The notes below the pieces were generated by a model, which worked only from the letters and a program-made list of their open reading frames with translations, was not told where the DNA came from and made no database searches. A stretch of 64,000 bases of DNA from assembly GCA_014381825.1 (NCBI GenBank), contig JACNKX010000082.1, positions 1 through 64,000 on the forward strand, read 5' to 3'. The translations under genes were made by a program, and so were the position numbers. Every line of letters starts with the position of its first letter. Position 1 is the stretch's first letter. Origin of the DNA: Planctomycetota bacterium. GTDB taxonomy: Bacteria; Planctomycetota; Planctomycetia; Pirellulales; Pirellulaceae. This document shows positions 45,191-54,119 of this stretch, piece after piece.

Positions 45191-48007
45191 CTAGTGTTGG
45201 AATAAAAACTCGTTCGTGTTCAACAGTGCCCAACATACATCTTCAAGGGCTTCGATCCGTCGTGAACCGGGAGCTTGCTTCAGTTTTTGAAGTTCGGCGA
45301 TCTGTGTCGTGGAATCAGCGACCATCTTCTTTGCCGCTTCGTCCAACGCGTTCGTGACTTCTTCGACCGTCACCGTTAACGATGGGCCAAGTTTCGCGAC
45401 AAGGTACTTTTGAACTTCGTTGCGTTTGCCGGCTTCCGTTGCGAGAGCCGCCTTCGCATCCACACGAATGGCGTCCGGGATGGTTTGCAACTTGGCATCA
45501 AACAACTTGACCTCGAAGGTCTTTCGCATGTCGGCCACCGCTTTGTTCATCGCCGCAATCTTTACGTCGGTCTCGGTATTATGCGCGGCGATTTGCACAT
45601 CTTTCGACGAGATGTGTTTCATCGTTGCAGCGAGTTCCTTCTCGGTAGGGGGTCGATTTACCGCCGCCAAGTGCAACTCGGAGATAATCTCTTGATCGGC
45701 CTTCTTCTGATTAAGCAATTGACGGAAGCGATTGTTTCCGTCTCGCAATTTGTTGTAGATCAACGGTCCGTTAAAGAATTGGATCGCCATGCCTAGATTC
45801 GATTCACTTGAGCGTTCACACTGACACACGGTTTGCCGCTCAGGCTGGCCAAAGATTTTTAAGAACTCATGTTTCACGAGGTCGGGGGCGGGCAGTTGCG
45901 TGGCCTTGGTTGTTAGCGGAAGCGAGCCAAATTTTTCTGGAACGGAGGTGACGTGACAGATGGCGTCGAGCAATTGCTCGGCACTCAGCAGTCGCGGCTG
46001 ATAATGAGAGAAATACTTTGTATCGTCCTTGTTAAAGTCGTTTGGCTCGAAAGACGACTGGTAAGTGCGGCTGTTCAGAATCGTGCGAATGACGTGCTTT
46101 CGATCAAACCCACTCTTTACGAAGTCTGCCGATAACGACTCTAGCAGCGCAGCATTGGAAGGCGGATTGGAATCGCGAAAGTCATCCGGTGGATCGACAA
46201 TTCCGCGACCAAGCAAGTGACTCCAAATTCGATTCGCTTCGATCTTGGCAAAGAATGGGTTGTCGGGTCGTGTTAGCCAGTCGGCGAATATTTCTCGCCG
46301 ATCGTCGACTTCTGCTTGCTCCACGTCTCCATCGCCGGGTAACCAAGGCTTCATCTGCTTGCCGGTTCGTGGTTGTGTCACTTCGCCTTTACTCGAAACC
46401 CAAATGAAGGTTTCGTCAGGCTTTGGCGTCTTCTTTCGCTGGACGCGATTGAAGAACGCAGCCATGCCGTAATAGTTGTCTTGCGTCCAACGCTCGAACG
46501 GATGGTTATGGCACTTGGCACATTGAAGTCGCGCGCCAAGGAAGACTTGCGAGATTGTTTCCACGCAATCGTTCGTATCGGCGGCCGTCCGATAAAAGTT
46601 GGCTGGCGGGTTCAGATGACTGCTGCCACGAGCCGTAAGCAACTCGCGAGCAAATTTGTCGTATGGCAAGTTTGCGGCAATCGCTCGTTCGACCCACCGG
46701 TGATACTTATACACGCCGTCGCCACCGACTTGTTTGCTGGTCAAACGGAGCAAATCACCCCATTTCAATGTCCAGAATTTCGCGAACTCGGGACGCTCCA
46801 AAAGTTGATTGATCAGCTGGGATCTCTTATCGGAAGCGGCGTCCGTGGAGAACTTCTGGACTTCATCGACCGTTGGAAGAATACCGATCACGTCGAGGTA
46901 GACGCGGCGAATAAACTCGTCGTCTGTGCATACGTTTGACGGCAGGAATTTCAGCTGTTGCAGTTTCGCATCAACGGCTTCGTCTATGTAGTTGTTCGTC
47001 GGCGGGTTGGTCCAGGCGAAGCCCTCGATATCACGCACGAAGGTGACGAAGGACGATTCGATAAACTCCTTGTAGCGGACGATGATCGCCGCTTCGCCTC
47101 GGTCTTTGCCGACGACCAGGCCCGCTTCGGTGACGGAAGCTACGGCTTCATCGGAACTGGTATAGACGGCAAGCTCGGTCACATCTCGAACCGATCCGTC
47201 AGTGTAGTGAGCGAGAATGCTTAACTGTTGCGTATGCGCGGGACGCTTCAGCAGCCGCCCCGACGGAGGGTAGACCTCCAATTTGACAACGCGGGCTTGC
47301 TCGGGCGGATCCAGCTTGCAACCTTCTGCGATCCAATCGTGAATGACTTTATACGCGGGGTCGCTCGCGCGGACTTTGAGTCCACCGCCGTGCGGCACCT
47401 TCATCAACGGCTTGAGCAACAACAAACTTTCTGCTGGGTCGAGCGCATTGGTGCGGCGCCCGAAGTCTTCGTGGATCAACGTGAGCTTGTCGAGTTCCGG
47501 ATCGAAGGCGCGGAGCGAAAGTCGGAAGCCGCCTTTACCACTTGGCGAGCCGTGACAGGCGCCAGCATTGCAGCCTTGTTTGGACAACGCGGCCAGAGTT
47601 CCATACTCGAACGACACGGTTTGTGGTGTTCCCTGATTGGCAACTTGGACAGCAATCGATGCCTCTTTGCCACCGACGCTTACTTTCAGGTCCGCAGAGC
47701 CATCAGCTTTTGGCCGCACGACCGAGCCGGCGAGCGTGAAGATCTCTGCGTTACTCGAAGCAAACTCGGCTGCGCGAGTGAGATCTTGCAAGCTCCCGTC
47801 AGCGTAGTATCCCGTGACAACGAGCTGCATCTGTTCACGGACACCGGCCAGCTTGACAGCAGGCGGAAACACTTCGATCCGCTGTGGCTCACCAACACGG
47901 ATGGCCTCCAACTTGAAGTCGTCGGCGCGTGTTAGTCCGATGGCTGCGGCAAATGCCACTACCACGAAAGCTCCGGTGCGAATTCCCTGCACAGCCATCT
48001 TCATCAT
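45191..48007 (-). CDS. Ig-like/PSD1-type/DUF1549-DUF1553 protein (module 3)
   Basis: A 938-residue exported protein. AAGGAG stands just before the ATG at 48007. Signal peptide to about residue 28. A BIG2-like Ig domain follows (about 40-125: VTGYYADGSLQDLTRAAEF). The heme-like motif is CNAGACH (146-152), a CX4CH spacing followed by GSPSGKGGFRLSL. A second BIG2-like stretch (about 240-310) precedes DUF1549 (VDAKLQQLKFLPSNVCTDDEF, CAKCHNHPFERWTQ) and DUF1553 (FADWLTRPDNPFFAKIEANR). The C-terminal region has an unusual helical insert with QIAAHNTETDVK. It belongs to the same general family as the two other module proteins but a different subfamily. Confidence 0.85.
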   Translation of the reverse strand: MMKMAVQGIRTGAFVVVAFAAAIGLTRADDFKLEAIRVGEPQRIEVFPPAVKLAGVREQMQLVVTGYYADGSLQDLTRAAEFASSNAEIFTLAGSVVRPKADGSADLKVSVGGKEASIAVQVANQGTPQTVSFEYGTLAALSKQGCNAGACHGSPSGKGGFRLSLRAFDPELDKLTLIHEDFGRRTNALDPAESLLLLKPLMKVPHGGGLKVRASDPAYKVIHDWIAEGCKLDPPEQARVVKLEVYPPSGRLLKRPAHTQQLSILAHYTDGSVRDVTELAVYTSSDEAVASVTEAGLVVGKDRGEAAIIVRYKEFIESSFVTFVRDIEGFAWTNPPTNNYIDEAVDAKLQQLKFLPSNVCTDDEFIRRVYLDVIGILPTVDEVQKFSTDAASDKRSQLINQLLERPEFAKFWTLKWGDLLRLTSKQVGGDGVYKYHRWVERAIAANLPYDKFARELLTARGSSHLNPPANFYRTAADTNDCVETISQVFLGARLQCAKCHNHPFERWTQDNYYGMAAFFNRVQRKKTPKPDETFIWVSSKGEVTQPRTGKQMKPWLPGDGDVEQAEVDDRREIFADWLTRPDNPFFAKIEANRIWSHLLGRGIVDPPDDFRDSNPPSNAALLESLSADFVKSGFDRKHVIRTILNSRTYQSSFEPNDFNKDDTKYFSHYQPRLLSAEQLLDAICHVTSVPEKFGSLPLTTKATQLPAPDLVKHEFLKIFGQPERQTVCQCERSSESNLGMAIQFFNGPLIYNKLRDGNNRFRQLLNQKKADQEIISELHLAAVNRPPTEKELAATMKHISSKDVQIAAHNTETDVKIAAMNKAVADMRKTFEVKLFDAKLQTIPDAIRVDAKAALATEAGKRNEVQKYLVAKLGPSLTVTVEEVTNALDEAAKKMVADSTTQIAELQKLKQAPGSRRIEALEDVCWALLNTNEFLFQH

Positions 48008-48092
48008 TCATCTCCTTGAGGAGTTCAATCCGTCGTACGATGCGTTTACATGCATGTGACAAGTCGCCAGCAGTTCTGCTCGCGACCGATGC

Positions 48093-50111
48093 TTATGGTT
48101 TCTTTTCTTCAGCAGCGGCCGCTGGTGCTGCCGCCGCAGTCTTGATTTCGATGGGAACCTCGTTCACAGCCAGAATTCCTTGACCTTTGAACTCGCCATA
48201 GCTGAGGATTTTGATCATGTGCGTTCCGTCTGCAGCGTCTTTGGGACCGGTGAGGGTTACGGTGTACGTGTCTTTGTCGGCTTTGACGGCCGAGGAGAAT
48301 CCAGGAGGAAGGTTCTCGACCATGACGGTGATCGCGGCCTTGAACTCGGCATTCGTGCGTTCCAAGGTCAACGCGAGCGGAGCTTGGCCGGTCTCCTTGT
48401 TGAAGGCCGCTGCGGGCGTCCCAGGCTTGACCGCGAAGAACGGATCGAGATTGCTGCCTATGACGACCGAAAGCAACCCGTTCATCCACTGTGGCGGGAA
48501 TGTAAGCTGAGGTCGTTTCGCTCGTAGCGTAACAATTGTTTCTGCGATTGCTGTTTGCGGACGAGCATTTACCGTTGCCGTTCCAATAAGTCGAATCGGT
48601 GCCAAGTTGCCGGCCGTTGCTCCCTCGGGGACCTTGATAAACAGGCGATGTTCCTTTGCTTTCGCTGGGATCGTCGGATTGAGCATCTGCAGCCCGCCCG
48701 CGTTATTCTCGAGTGCCAAATTGACGGTACCATCGTATCCACTGCGATTGCATTGAACGACTAAGGCCAGTGCTCCATTGTTTGCCGGGGCATTGAACTG
48801 AAGCTTTGTATCTTTGTCGTTCTTGACGGCCAAGCTAAAGCCGGGTGTCGGCTCAATCTCAACGCGGTACGCGTGGTCCGGGCCGCCGCGACGAAGAAGA
48901 TCCTCGACCATCAGGCTGTACATGCCGTCGGCTGGGAATTTAAGATTCAAAGTCCATTCCGCCGCGTCGTTGACTGCAGTCTCGGCAAGCTGCTTGTCTG
49001 CGGCGTCGAACAGCCGCATGTACAGCAAGCTTGGTGAGCCGAGGCTTCGTGACACCGCTCGGAACGAGAGCGACTGGTCCTTCATTGCAGCGAACGTGTA
49101 GTAATCTCGATCGCGTACAGAATGAAAGTGTCCGTTCACCGCGGCAGGGATTGTGACGGGGGTCGATACCTTGGAAGAATCGTTGGGTTCAGCTTCTATC
49201 GCCTCAGGCAACGTGCTTGCAACGAGTGTGGCTAAACCGGACGAGTTGCCGGACGGAAATTTGGCACCAATAGAAACTCGCCCGCTGGCAACCGCGTCTG
49301 GTATTCGGAGTACGACTGGCGTCGCGCCATCGCTGGCCGACCCGGCGAAGTGGAACTGAGCCGTCGAGCCCAGTCGACCACCGAGTGGGTAGGGGACCGA
49401 GACGAGCGGAAAGTCGCCAATCCGCATTCGATATCGACCGCCACCACGATACTGGTTGTCATGTAGTTCGACGACGTAGTCGCCGTCAGCGGGAAGCGTT
49501 AACGAAAAGCGAGCATCGGCACCAGAACTTTCATCGTCATCCACAAGTAGCAACTCGCCGCCATCCGGGCGGAGCAGGCGGACAACCGAATCCACTGGAG
49601 TTCCAACACGTGCTGCAACGACTTCAAGCGAGACTCTTTGGTCCTTCTTACCCGTGAACTTGTAAAAATCAAAATTCGTGCCATCCGCCGTTCCGTCGAT
49701 CGCAGCGGGAATCGTCACGGCCTGTGCTTGATCGATCGCGTGGTTCTTTCCGTTATCCGCGACGCTAGGCAAGTCGTCGACCATCACGAGTGCTACGTCC
49801 GACACGCCGGTGGGCGAGCCGACGATCAACCCTCCGATTCCAACTGGCACGGCAGCGTCAATGGTCACTTTGCAAACGCGCGTCGTCTGGTCTTTTGCAT
49901 CCGCAGCACCTGGGACAAGTTCCACCTTTGCCGGAAAGCTGGTCCAGACTTGCAACGGATCATCCAGCTTTGTGCCGTGTAATGTCAGCTCAATCGTCTG
50001 CCCGGGTTGAACGGCACTTGGTGAGGTAAACGATACCGCTGGCTGTGCAAGCAATTGTTGTGCAAACAACGAAAGGACAATCGCACACAGGGGAAAGGTA
50101 AGGCGTCTCAT
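48093..50111 (-). CDS. secreted PPC-repeat protein (module 3)
   Basis: A 672-residue exported protein. The ATG at 50111 gives a signal peptide MRRLTFPLCAIVLSLFAQQL, cut near LAQ. After an IPT/TIG-like opening (SPSAVQPGQTIELTLHGT) come two PPC-type domains (about 150-260 and 330-450), recognised by FDFYKFTGKKDQRVSLEV / RDYYTFAAMKDQSLSFRA and by LPADGDYVVELHDNQ. The rest is strand-rich, with Ig-like segments to the C-terminus, which ends in an Ala-rich tail (AAAAPAAAAEEKKP). PPC domains help fold or target secreted enzymes; this protein has no catalytic domain of its own. The gene precedes the DUF1549 gene by 85 bp in the same direction. Confidence 0.8.
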   Translation of the reverse strand: MRRLTFPLCAIVLSLFAQQLLAQPAVSFTSPSAVQPGQTIELTLHGTKLDDPLQVWTSFPAKVELVPGAADAKDQTTRVCKVTIDAAVPVGIGGLIVGSPTGVSDVALVMVDDLPSVADNGKNHAIDQAQAVTIPAAIDGTADGTNFDFYKFTGKKDQRVSLEVVAARVGTPVDSVVRLLRPDGGELLLVDDDESSGADARFSLTLPADGDYVVELHDNQYRGGGRYRMRIGDFPLVSVPYPLGGRLGSTAQFHFAGSASDGATPVVLRIPDAVASGRVSIGAKFPSGNSSGLATLVASTLPEAIEAEPNDSSKVSTPVTIPAAVNGHFHSVRDRDYYTFAAMKDQSLSFRAVSRSLGSPSLLYMRLFDAADKQLAETAVNDAAEWTLNLKFPADGMYSLMVEDLLRRGGPDHAYRVEIEPTPGFSLAVKNDKDTKLQFNAPANNGALALVVQCNRSGYDGTVNLALENNAGGLQMLNPTIPAKAKEHRLFIKVPEGATAGNLAPIRLIGTATVNARPQTAIAETIVTLRAKRPQLTFPPQWMNGLLSVVIGSNLDPFFAVKPGTPAAAFNKETGQAPLALTLERTNAEFKAAITVMVENLPPGFSSAVKADKDTYTVTLTGPKDAADGTHMIKILSYGEFKGQGILAVNEVPIEIKTAAAAPAAAAEEKKP

Positions 50112-50500
50112 AAAAGCTGGCCTCGTAGGTGGGCTGGGTTTCAGCGGTAAGCTGGTGTATCCGGGAATGTACGGGGCGGGACTATTATTGTGAACGACAC
50201 GGCAACACAAGTCAACAATTGAGGTCTAACCGAGGGACTAGAAGATGATTCCGGCGACCGCGCGGTCTACGATCGCTAGACGTCTTCTACGCTATATTGT
50301 CAGCCTGACGTTGGTGCCGCGAACCGCAGCGCTGTAGAAATTACTCTTGTCTCGCGCCATTTAGTCAGGATTGCACATCGAATCGGTGACACTCTGCTCG
50401 CCGGCTCTGCCTTGGCACACAGCCCCCGCTCTCCCGCGTTAGAATGGGAATTGAGGCGGCGAGAAGCGTCGCCCACCGCTCCGCAACTCATCCCGGCACT
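50112..50500. other. intergenic region upstream of the PPC-repeat gene
   Basis: 389 bp between the DUF1501 gene stop and the PPC-repeat gene start, both minus strand. Apart from the promoter candidate at 50187-50215 I see no gene or repeat. The length suggests that the PPC gene has its own promoter. Confidence 0.45.
50187..50215 (-). promoter_or_regulatory. candidate sigma-70-type promoter
   Basis: On the minus strand TTGACT (50210-50215) and CACAAT (50187-50192) are separated by 17 nt, about 75 nt before the PPC-repeat ATG. The -35 matches consensus at five of six positions, the -10 at four. Confidence 0.4.
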
Positions 50501-51865
50501 CTAGGCAAACAGATCTCGCAGGACGCTTCCAGTGGGGATGATTCGATGTGGGCGATCGAAGCGATCGTAAAGTTGGCGCCGGTGGTCGATGCCGAGTTGA
50601 TGATAGATTGTTGCGATGATGTCGGCGGGAATCGTCGGACGATCAGCGGGGAACGCCCCCCGGCTGTCGCTGGCACCATACACCAGGCCGGGCAGGATGC
50701 CACCACCAGCCAACATGACTGAATAGCAGTAGTTCCAGTGATCGCGACCGGCGTTATTGGCATTAATCTTCGGCGTCCGGCCGAAATCGCCGAGTACGGC
50801 GACCAACGTGCGATCGAGCATGCCTCGCTCGCTTAGATCGCTCAGTAGCGCACTACTCGCTGCGTCAAACTGAGGCAGGAGAGTGTCTTTAAGCTTGGCA
50901 AAGTTGCCGCTGTGGGTGTCCCAGGTGGCGTTCGCGTCAGGCGCCCACGAGACGGTAACGACGCGTGTGCCAGCTTCGATCATTCGTCTTGCCAGCAGAA
51001 CGCTCTGGCCATAAATATTGCGTCCGTAAGCGTCGCGAATCGTTTCGGGTTCTTGTTCGATCCGGAACGCCGCTTGCGTACTCTTCGACGTCAGTATGTC
51101 AGCGGCTTGCTGCTGGAATCGGTTCATCGCTCGCAGCGGAGCCGCCGACTCGCCGCGTAAATTGACATTGAGGTTCGACAGCAGCGCGCTGCGGTTGGCC
51201 ATGCGTGCTGCCGGGACGTCTTGTTGTAGTGTGAACTCGGGAACCGAGAAATCAGCGGCATTAGGGTCCTTCAAAATCCAAAGTGGATCGTAACCGCGAC
51301 CAAGCCAGCCGCCGAAGAAACCCGGCTGCGGCGGGCCGGTCGCGCCTTCGAGTGTTTGGTATGGCATCGTCACGTGCGGCGCGACTTCCGGCGGCGTTGG
51401 CCGAAGCAGCGCGGCGAGCGCACCCGGACTCGGATTGTCCGTTGGCTTAAAGCCGCCACCTTGTTCGCCGCGGTCGTGGCCTGTCATTGAGACATAGACG
51501 GCTGCGGCATGCGAGTTGTTGACGCTGTGATGCATCGAGCGGACCAGCGTGCAGCGATGCATCTGCCGAGCCAATTTCGGAAGATGCTCCGAGACTTGAA
51601 CACCTGGTAGCGACGAATCGATCGGCTTGAACTCGCCTCGGCTCTCACTCGGACCGTCGGGCTTCATATCCCACATGTCCAAGTGACTGGGACCGCCGTT
51701 CAGGAAAATGATAATTAGCGAATCGGCACGAGGCGGTGGCGCTCCGGGAGTACGCTCAGCGGCTAGCAACTTCGGCAGCGACAATCCCATCGCGCCTGCC
51801 GTCCCGAGTTGAAGCAATCGGCGGCGGGAGAAATCGCGTGGATAACTCGGTCTTTCTGAAGCCAT
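50501..51865 (-). CDS. DUF1501 Tat-exported protein (module 3)
   Basis: A 454-residue DUF1501 protein. Twin-arginine signal FSRRRLLQLGTAGAMGLSLP (12-31). Family signatures: LIIIFLNGGPSHLDMWDMKP, MTGHDRGEQGGG, VVTVSWAPDANATWDTHSGNF, LVAVLGDFGRTPKINANNAGRDHW and IIATIYHQLGIDH. The ATG at 51865 is chosen; an ATG at 51886 would add seven residues. It belongs to the DUF1501 branch with the NNAGRDHW motif, distinct from the branch of the module-1 and module-2 proteins. It heads the minus-strand series that continues to 43734, though a 389-bp gap makes a separate transcript likely. Confidence 0.87.
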   Translation of the reverse strand: MASERPSYPRDFSRRRLLQLGTAGAMGLSLPKLLAAERTPGAPPPRADSLIIIFLNGGPSHLDMWDMKPDGPSESRGEFKPIDSSLPGVQVSEHLPKLARQMHRCTLVRSMHHSVNNSHAAAVYVSMTGHDRGEQGGGFKPTDNPSPGALAALLRPTPPEVAPHVTMPYQTLEGATGPPQPGFFGGWLGRGYDPLWILKDPNAADFSVPEFTLQQDVPAARMANRSALLSNLNVNLRGESAAPLRAMNRFQQQAADILTSKSTQAAFRIEQEPETIRDAYGRNIYGQSVLLARRMIEAGTRVVTVSWAPDANATWDTHSGNFAKLKDTLLPQFDAASSALLSDLSERGMLDRTLVAVLGDFGRTPKINANNAGRDHWNYCYSVMLAGGGILPGLVYGASDSRGAFPADRPTIPADIIATIYHQLGIDHRRQLYDRFDRPHRIIPTGSVLRDLFA

Positions 51866-52072
51866 ATTCGAGGCTCTGATGTCCATGGTTTTACCAAAGG
51901 CCCATGGTTCTACGAGAGGCCCAGGGTCTTACGAGAGGCATCGTAGCCATTTGTCCCAAAGGTCGCCAGCAACTCATGCTTGATTGTTGAAACACAATGG
52001 GCGAATGTGCTTGCCTCTGCGGCGTTCTGGACAATTGACGAAACGGAATCACATAAACAACCTTATTTTACC

Positions 52073-52078
52073 TATAAT
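52073..52078 (+). promoter_or_regulatory. candidate -10 element of the GHKL gene
   Basis: A perfect TATAAT in an A+T-rich stretch. No good -35 is seen 16-18 nt upstream. Transcription from here would start near 52085 and give a short leader to the ATG at 52115, which supports that start over the ATG at 52094. Confidence 0.4.
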
Positions 52079-52114
52079 ACCATTTAACGATCCATGCGAG
52101 CCGGTAATCAGCCT

Positions 52115-53917
52115 ATGTCGAAGAACAACGGGCCGAGTCACACTGAGAACAAATCCTCTGGAAAACTGAGGATCGGTGACCATTGGAATGCGATCAGTAT
52201 CATTGCCCTCTCGCAGTCAAACCCCCTGAAGGCGGTAGCTGAATTCGTCGAGAACAGCATCGATGCCGAGGCCCAAACGATCACGATCATACGCGGTCGA
52301 GAGAAAGGTCAGCCTTATCTTCGCATTCTGGACGATGGCAACGGTGTGCCGACCGATGAGCAAGGAATTCCCGATTTCAAGTACGTCGCAACCCACATCT
52401 GCGATTCGATCAAACGCGAGATGAAGGCGCGGGGCGAGAAAGGTCTGCAAGGCGAATTTGGTATTGGCTTGTTGAGCTTTTGGACGGTCGGTGAGCAACT
52501 TAGCATGGTTTCGACTGGCAAGGATGGCAAGTCGTACGAGATGCGGATGTCGAAAGGTGATCCCGGCTATCAAGTTGCACCGCGCCGGACATTGGTTTCG
52601 GATCGCGGAACGCAGCTAACCATCAAGCCGCTCTTGCCAGGAATTCGGCACTTCACGGGAGAGAAGTTGCAGTGGTACTTAGCTTCCGAGTTGCGGGATC
52701 GCATTCGCAACTCGGGCGTCGAGATCCGAATCATCGACCGCCAGGCTCGCGCCGAGTATCTCGTTGAACCACAAGCCTTCTCCGGTCGGCAACTTCCTCA
52801 TTTGCCAACTCCGACAACCCAGCACGGAGATATCTACGTCGAGCTGTACTTAGGCGAGCCGAGCCCTGAGAACCACGTGGGTCTGTACCGATCTGGCACA
52901 CGAGTTATCGAGCGGTTAACGAATATCGAAGGGATGGCGAAGCCGCCTTGGTCGTCGGGTTATTTGCAAGGAGTGGTTGACGCGCCGTTTCTGCATCTCA
53001 CGCCTGGCACGCGACTCGGAGTGATCCAGGATGAAGCTTATGTCGAGTTCTTGCAAGCGCTCGCTCCGCTTGAAGCTGCGTTGGACGAAATCATTGCCGA
53101 GCAGAAGCAGGCGGAACAAGACGAAGTGAATCGCGACACGCTGCGTTCGATTCAGCGTGCATTCAAAGAAGCCATGCTTGCGCTGCCCGAGGAAGAGTAC
53201 GATTGGTTCGAAGTCTACGGCGTCGCCAATCGCGGTGGCAAACATCCCAAACGACCTGGAACTCCGCTTACCGACTCGGCGGCCAACCAGAGACCCAACG
53301 AAGCTCTCCAACAAAAGGCGTTCTTTGAACACGCCGGGCCGTTGAACAGTGTTCGCGTCTCGCCATCGACTTGCGTCGTTCCGGTTCGCCAGCAGAAGAC
53401 ATTTCGTGCCATTCCACGTGATCGCGCGGGCCGATTGGTTGAAGACGGCTTGCGTTTTCAGTGGGAGGTCGCCGAGGGCCGAGCGACACTTGAGAACGAA
53501 GACAAGGAGATCGTAACGCTCACCACTTCGGAAGATCCTGAACTTGTCAGGCTCCGTCTGACAGTTGGCCAAGACCGAGCCGAGTATACGGCCGAAGCGC
53601 TGATCACCGTGACCGATTCGTTGTTGCCAGAGAAACCGAAGTCGAGCGACCAGCGCGGTTTGCCAGACTACACGTTTGAGAAAGCTCCCGGCGAGTTGTG
53701 GCGATCCCGGCTCGACACGGACAACAATCTAGTCATCGTCAACAACGGGCACCGCGACTTTGTTTACGCTTCACGACAGAAGACATTGAAACTTCGCTAC
53801 GTCTGCCGCTTGTTTGCGAAGGAGCTAGTCTTCCACAACTTCCCCGGCTACAGCCCCGAACAGCTTCTCGAACGAATGATCGAGCTGTCGCTGTACACGG
53901 AAGAAAATTTGCGTTGA
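52115..53917 (+). CDS. GHKL (Hsp90/MutL/MORC-type) ATPase with Ig-like domain
   Basis: A 600-residue protein. The N-terminal GHKL ATPase fold has all boxes: N box EFVENSIDA (43-51), G1 LDDGNGVP (72-79), G2 LQGEFGIGLLSF (111-122) and a G3-like DRGTQLTI. A second domain (about 200-290) resembles the S5 fold that follows in MutL/MORC proteins. A helical part (about 300-345) with AEQKQAEQDEVNRD may be a coiled coil. Residues about 413-500 look like an Ig-like (Big-type) sandwich, odd for a cytoplasmic ATPase. No signal peptide. It stands alone between the module-3 genes and the ligase operon. Function unknown; nucleic-acid remodelling or a defence role are both possible inferences. Confidence 0.65.
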   Translation: MSKNNGPSHTENKSSGKLRIGDHWNAISIIALSQSNPLKAVAEFVENSIDAEAQTITIIRGREKGQPYLRILDDGNGVPTDEQGIPDFKYVATHICDSIKREMKARGEKGLQGEFGIGLLSFWTVGEQLSMVSTGKDGKSYEMRMSKGDPGYQVAPRRTLVSDRGTQLTIKPLLPGIRHFTGEKLQWYLASELRDRIRNSGVEIRIIDRQARAEYLVEPQAFSGRQLPHLPTPTTQHGDIYVELYLGEPSPENHVGLYRSGTRVIERLTNIEGMAKPPWSSGYLQGVVDAPFLHLTPGTRLGVIQDEAYVEFLQALAPLEAALDEIIAEQKQAEQDEVNRDTLRSIQRAFKEAMLALPEEEYDWFEVYGVANRGGKHPKRPGTPLTDSAANQRPNEALQQKAFFEHAGPLNSVRVSPSTCVVPVRQQKTFRAIPRDRAGRLVEDGLRFQWEVAEGRATLENEDKEIVTLTTSEDPELVRLRLTVGQDRAEYTAEALITVTDSLLPEKPKSSDQRGLPDYTFEKAPGELWRSRLDTDNNLVIVNNGHRDFVYASRQKTLKLRYVCRLFAKELVFHNFPGYSPEQLLERMIELSLYTEENLR

Positions 53918-53934
53918 GTGATCGAAGGTGGTGG

Positions 53935-53963
53935 GATGCTCGACCGTCTTAAGTCGAGGCATC
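53935..53963 (+). other. hairpin after the GHKL gene
   Basis: GATGCTCGAC, an 8-nt loop, then GTCGAgGCATC: ten pairs with one bulged G, 17 nt after the stop. No T-run follows, so termination by it alone is uncertain. Confidence 0.4.
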
Positions 53964-54119
53964 GATCTTCCCCGACGCCACGTCGAGTCGTACACTAATC
54001 TCTTAAACGATTCGCTACGTTTGGTCGTTTGTGTCAGCGGTGTTCACTTCTCATTTCTGAAACCTGCGACCCTTAACGGATGAGTAGCGTTTGACGACAT
54101 GCGATCTGCTGGAGCATCT

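Noticed and set aside
47228-47935. 235-codon plus-strand open frame
   Set aside because: Antisense to the Ig/DUF1549/DUF1553 gene, which has signal peptide, heme-like motif and domain signatures.
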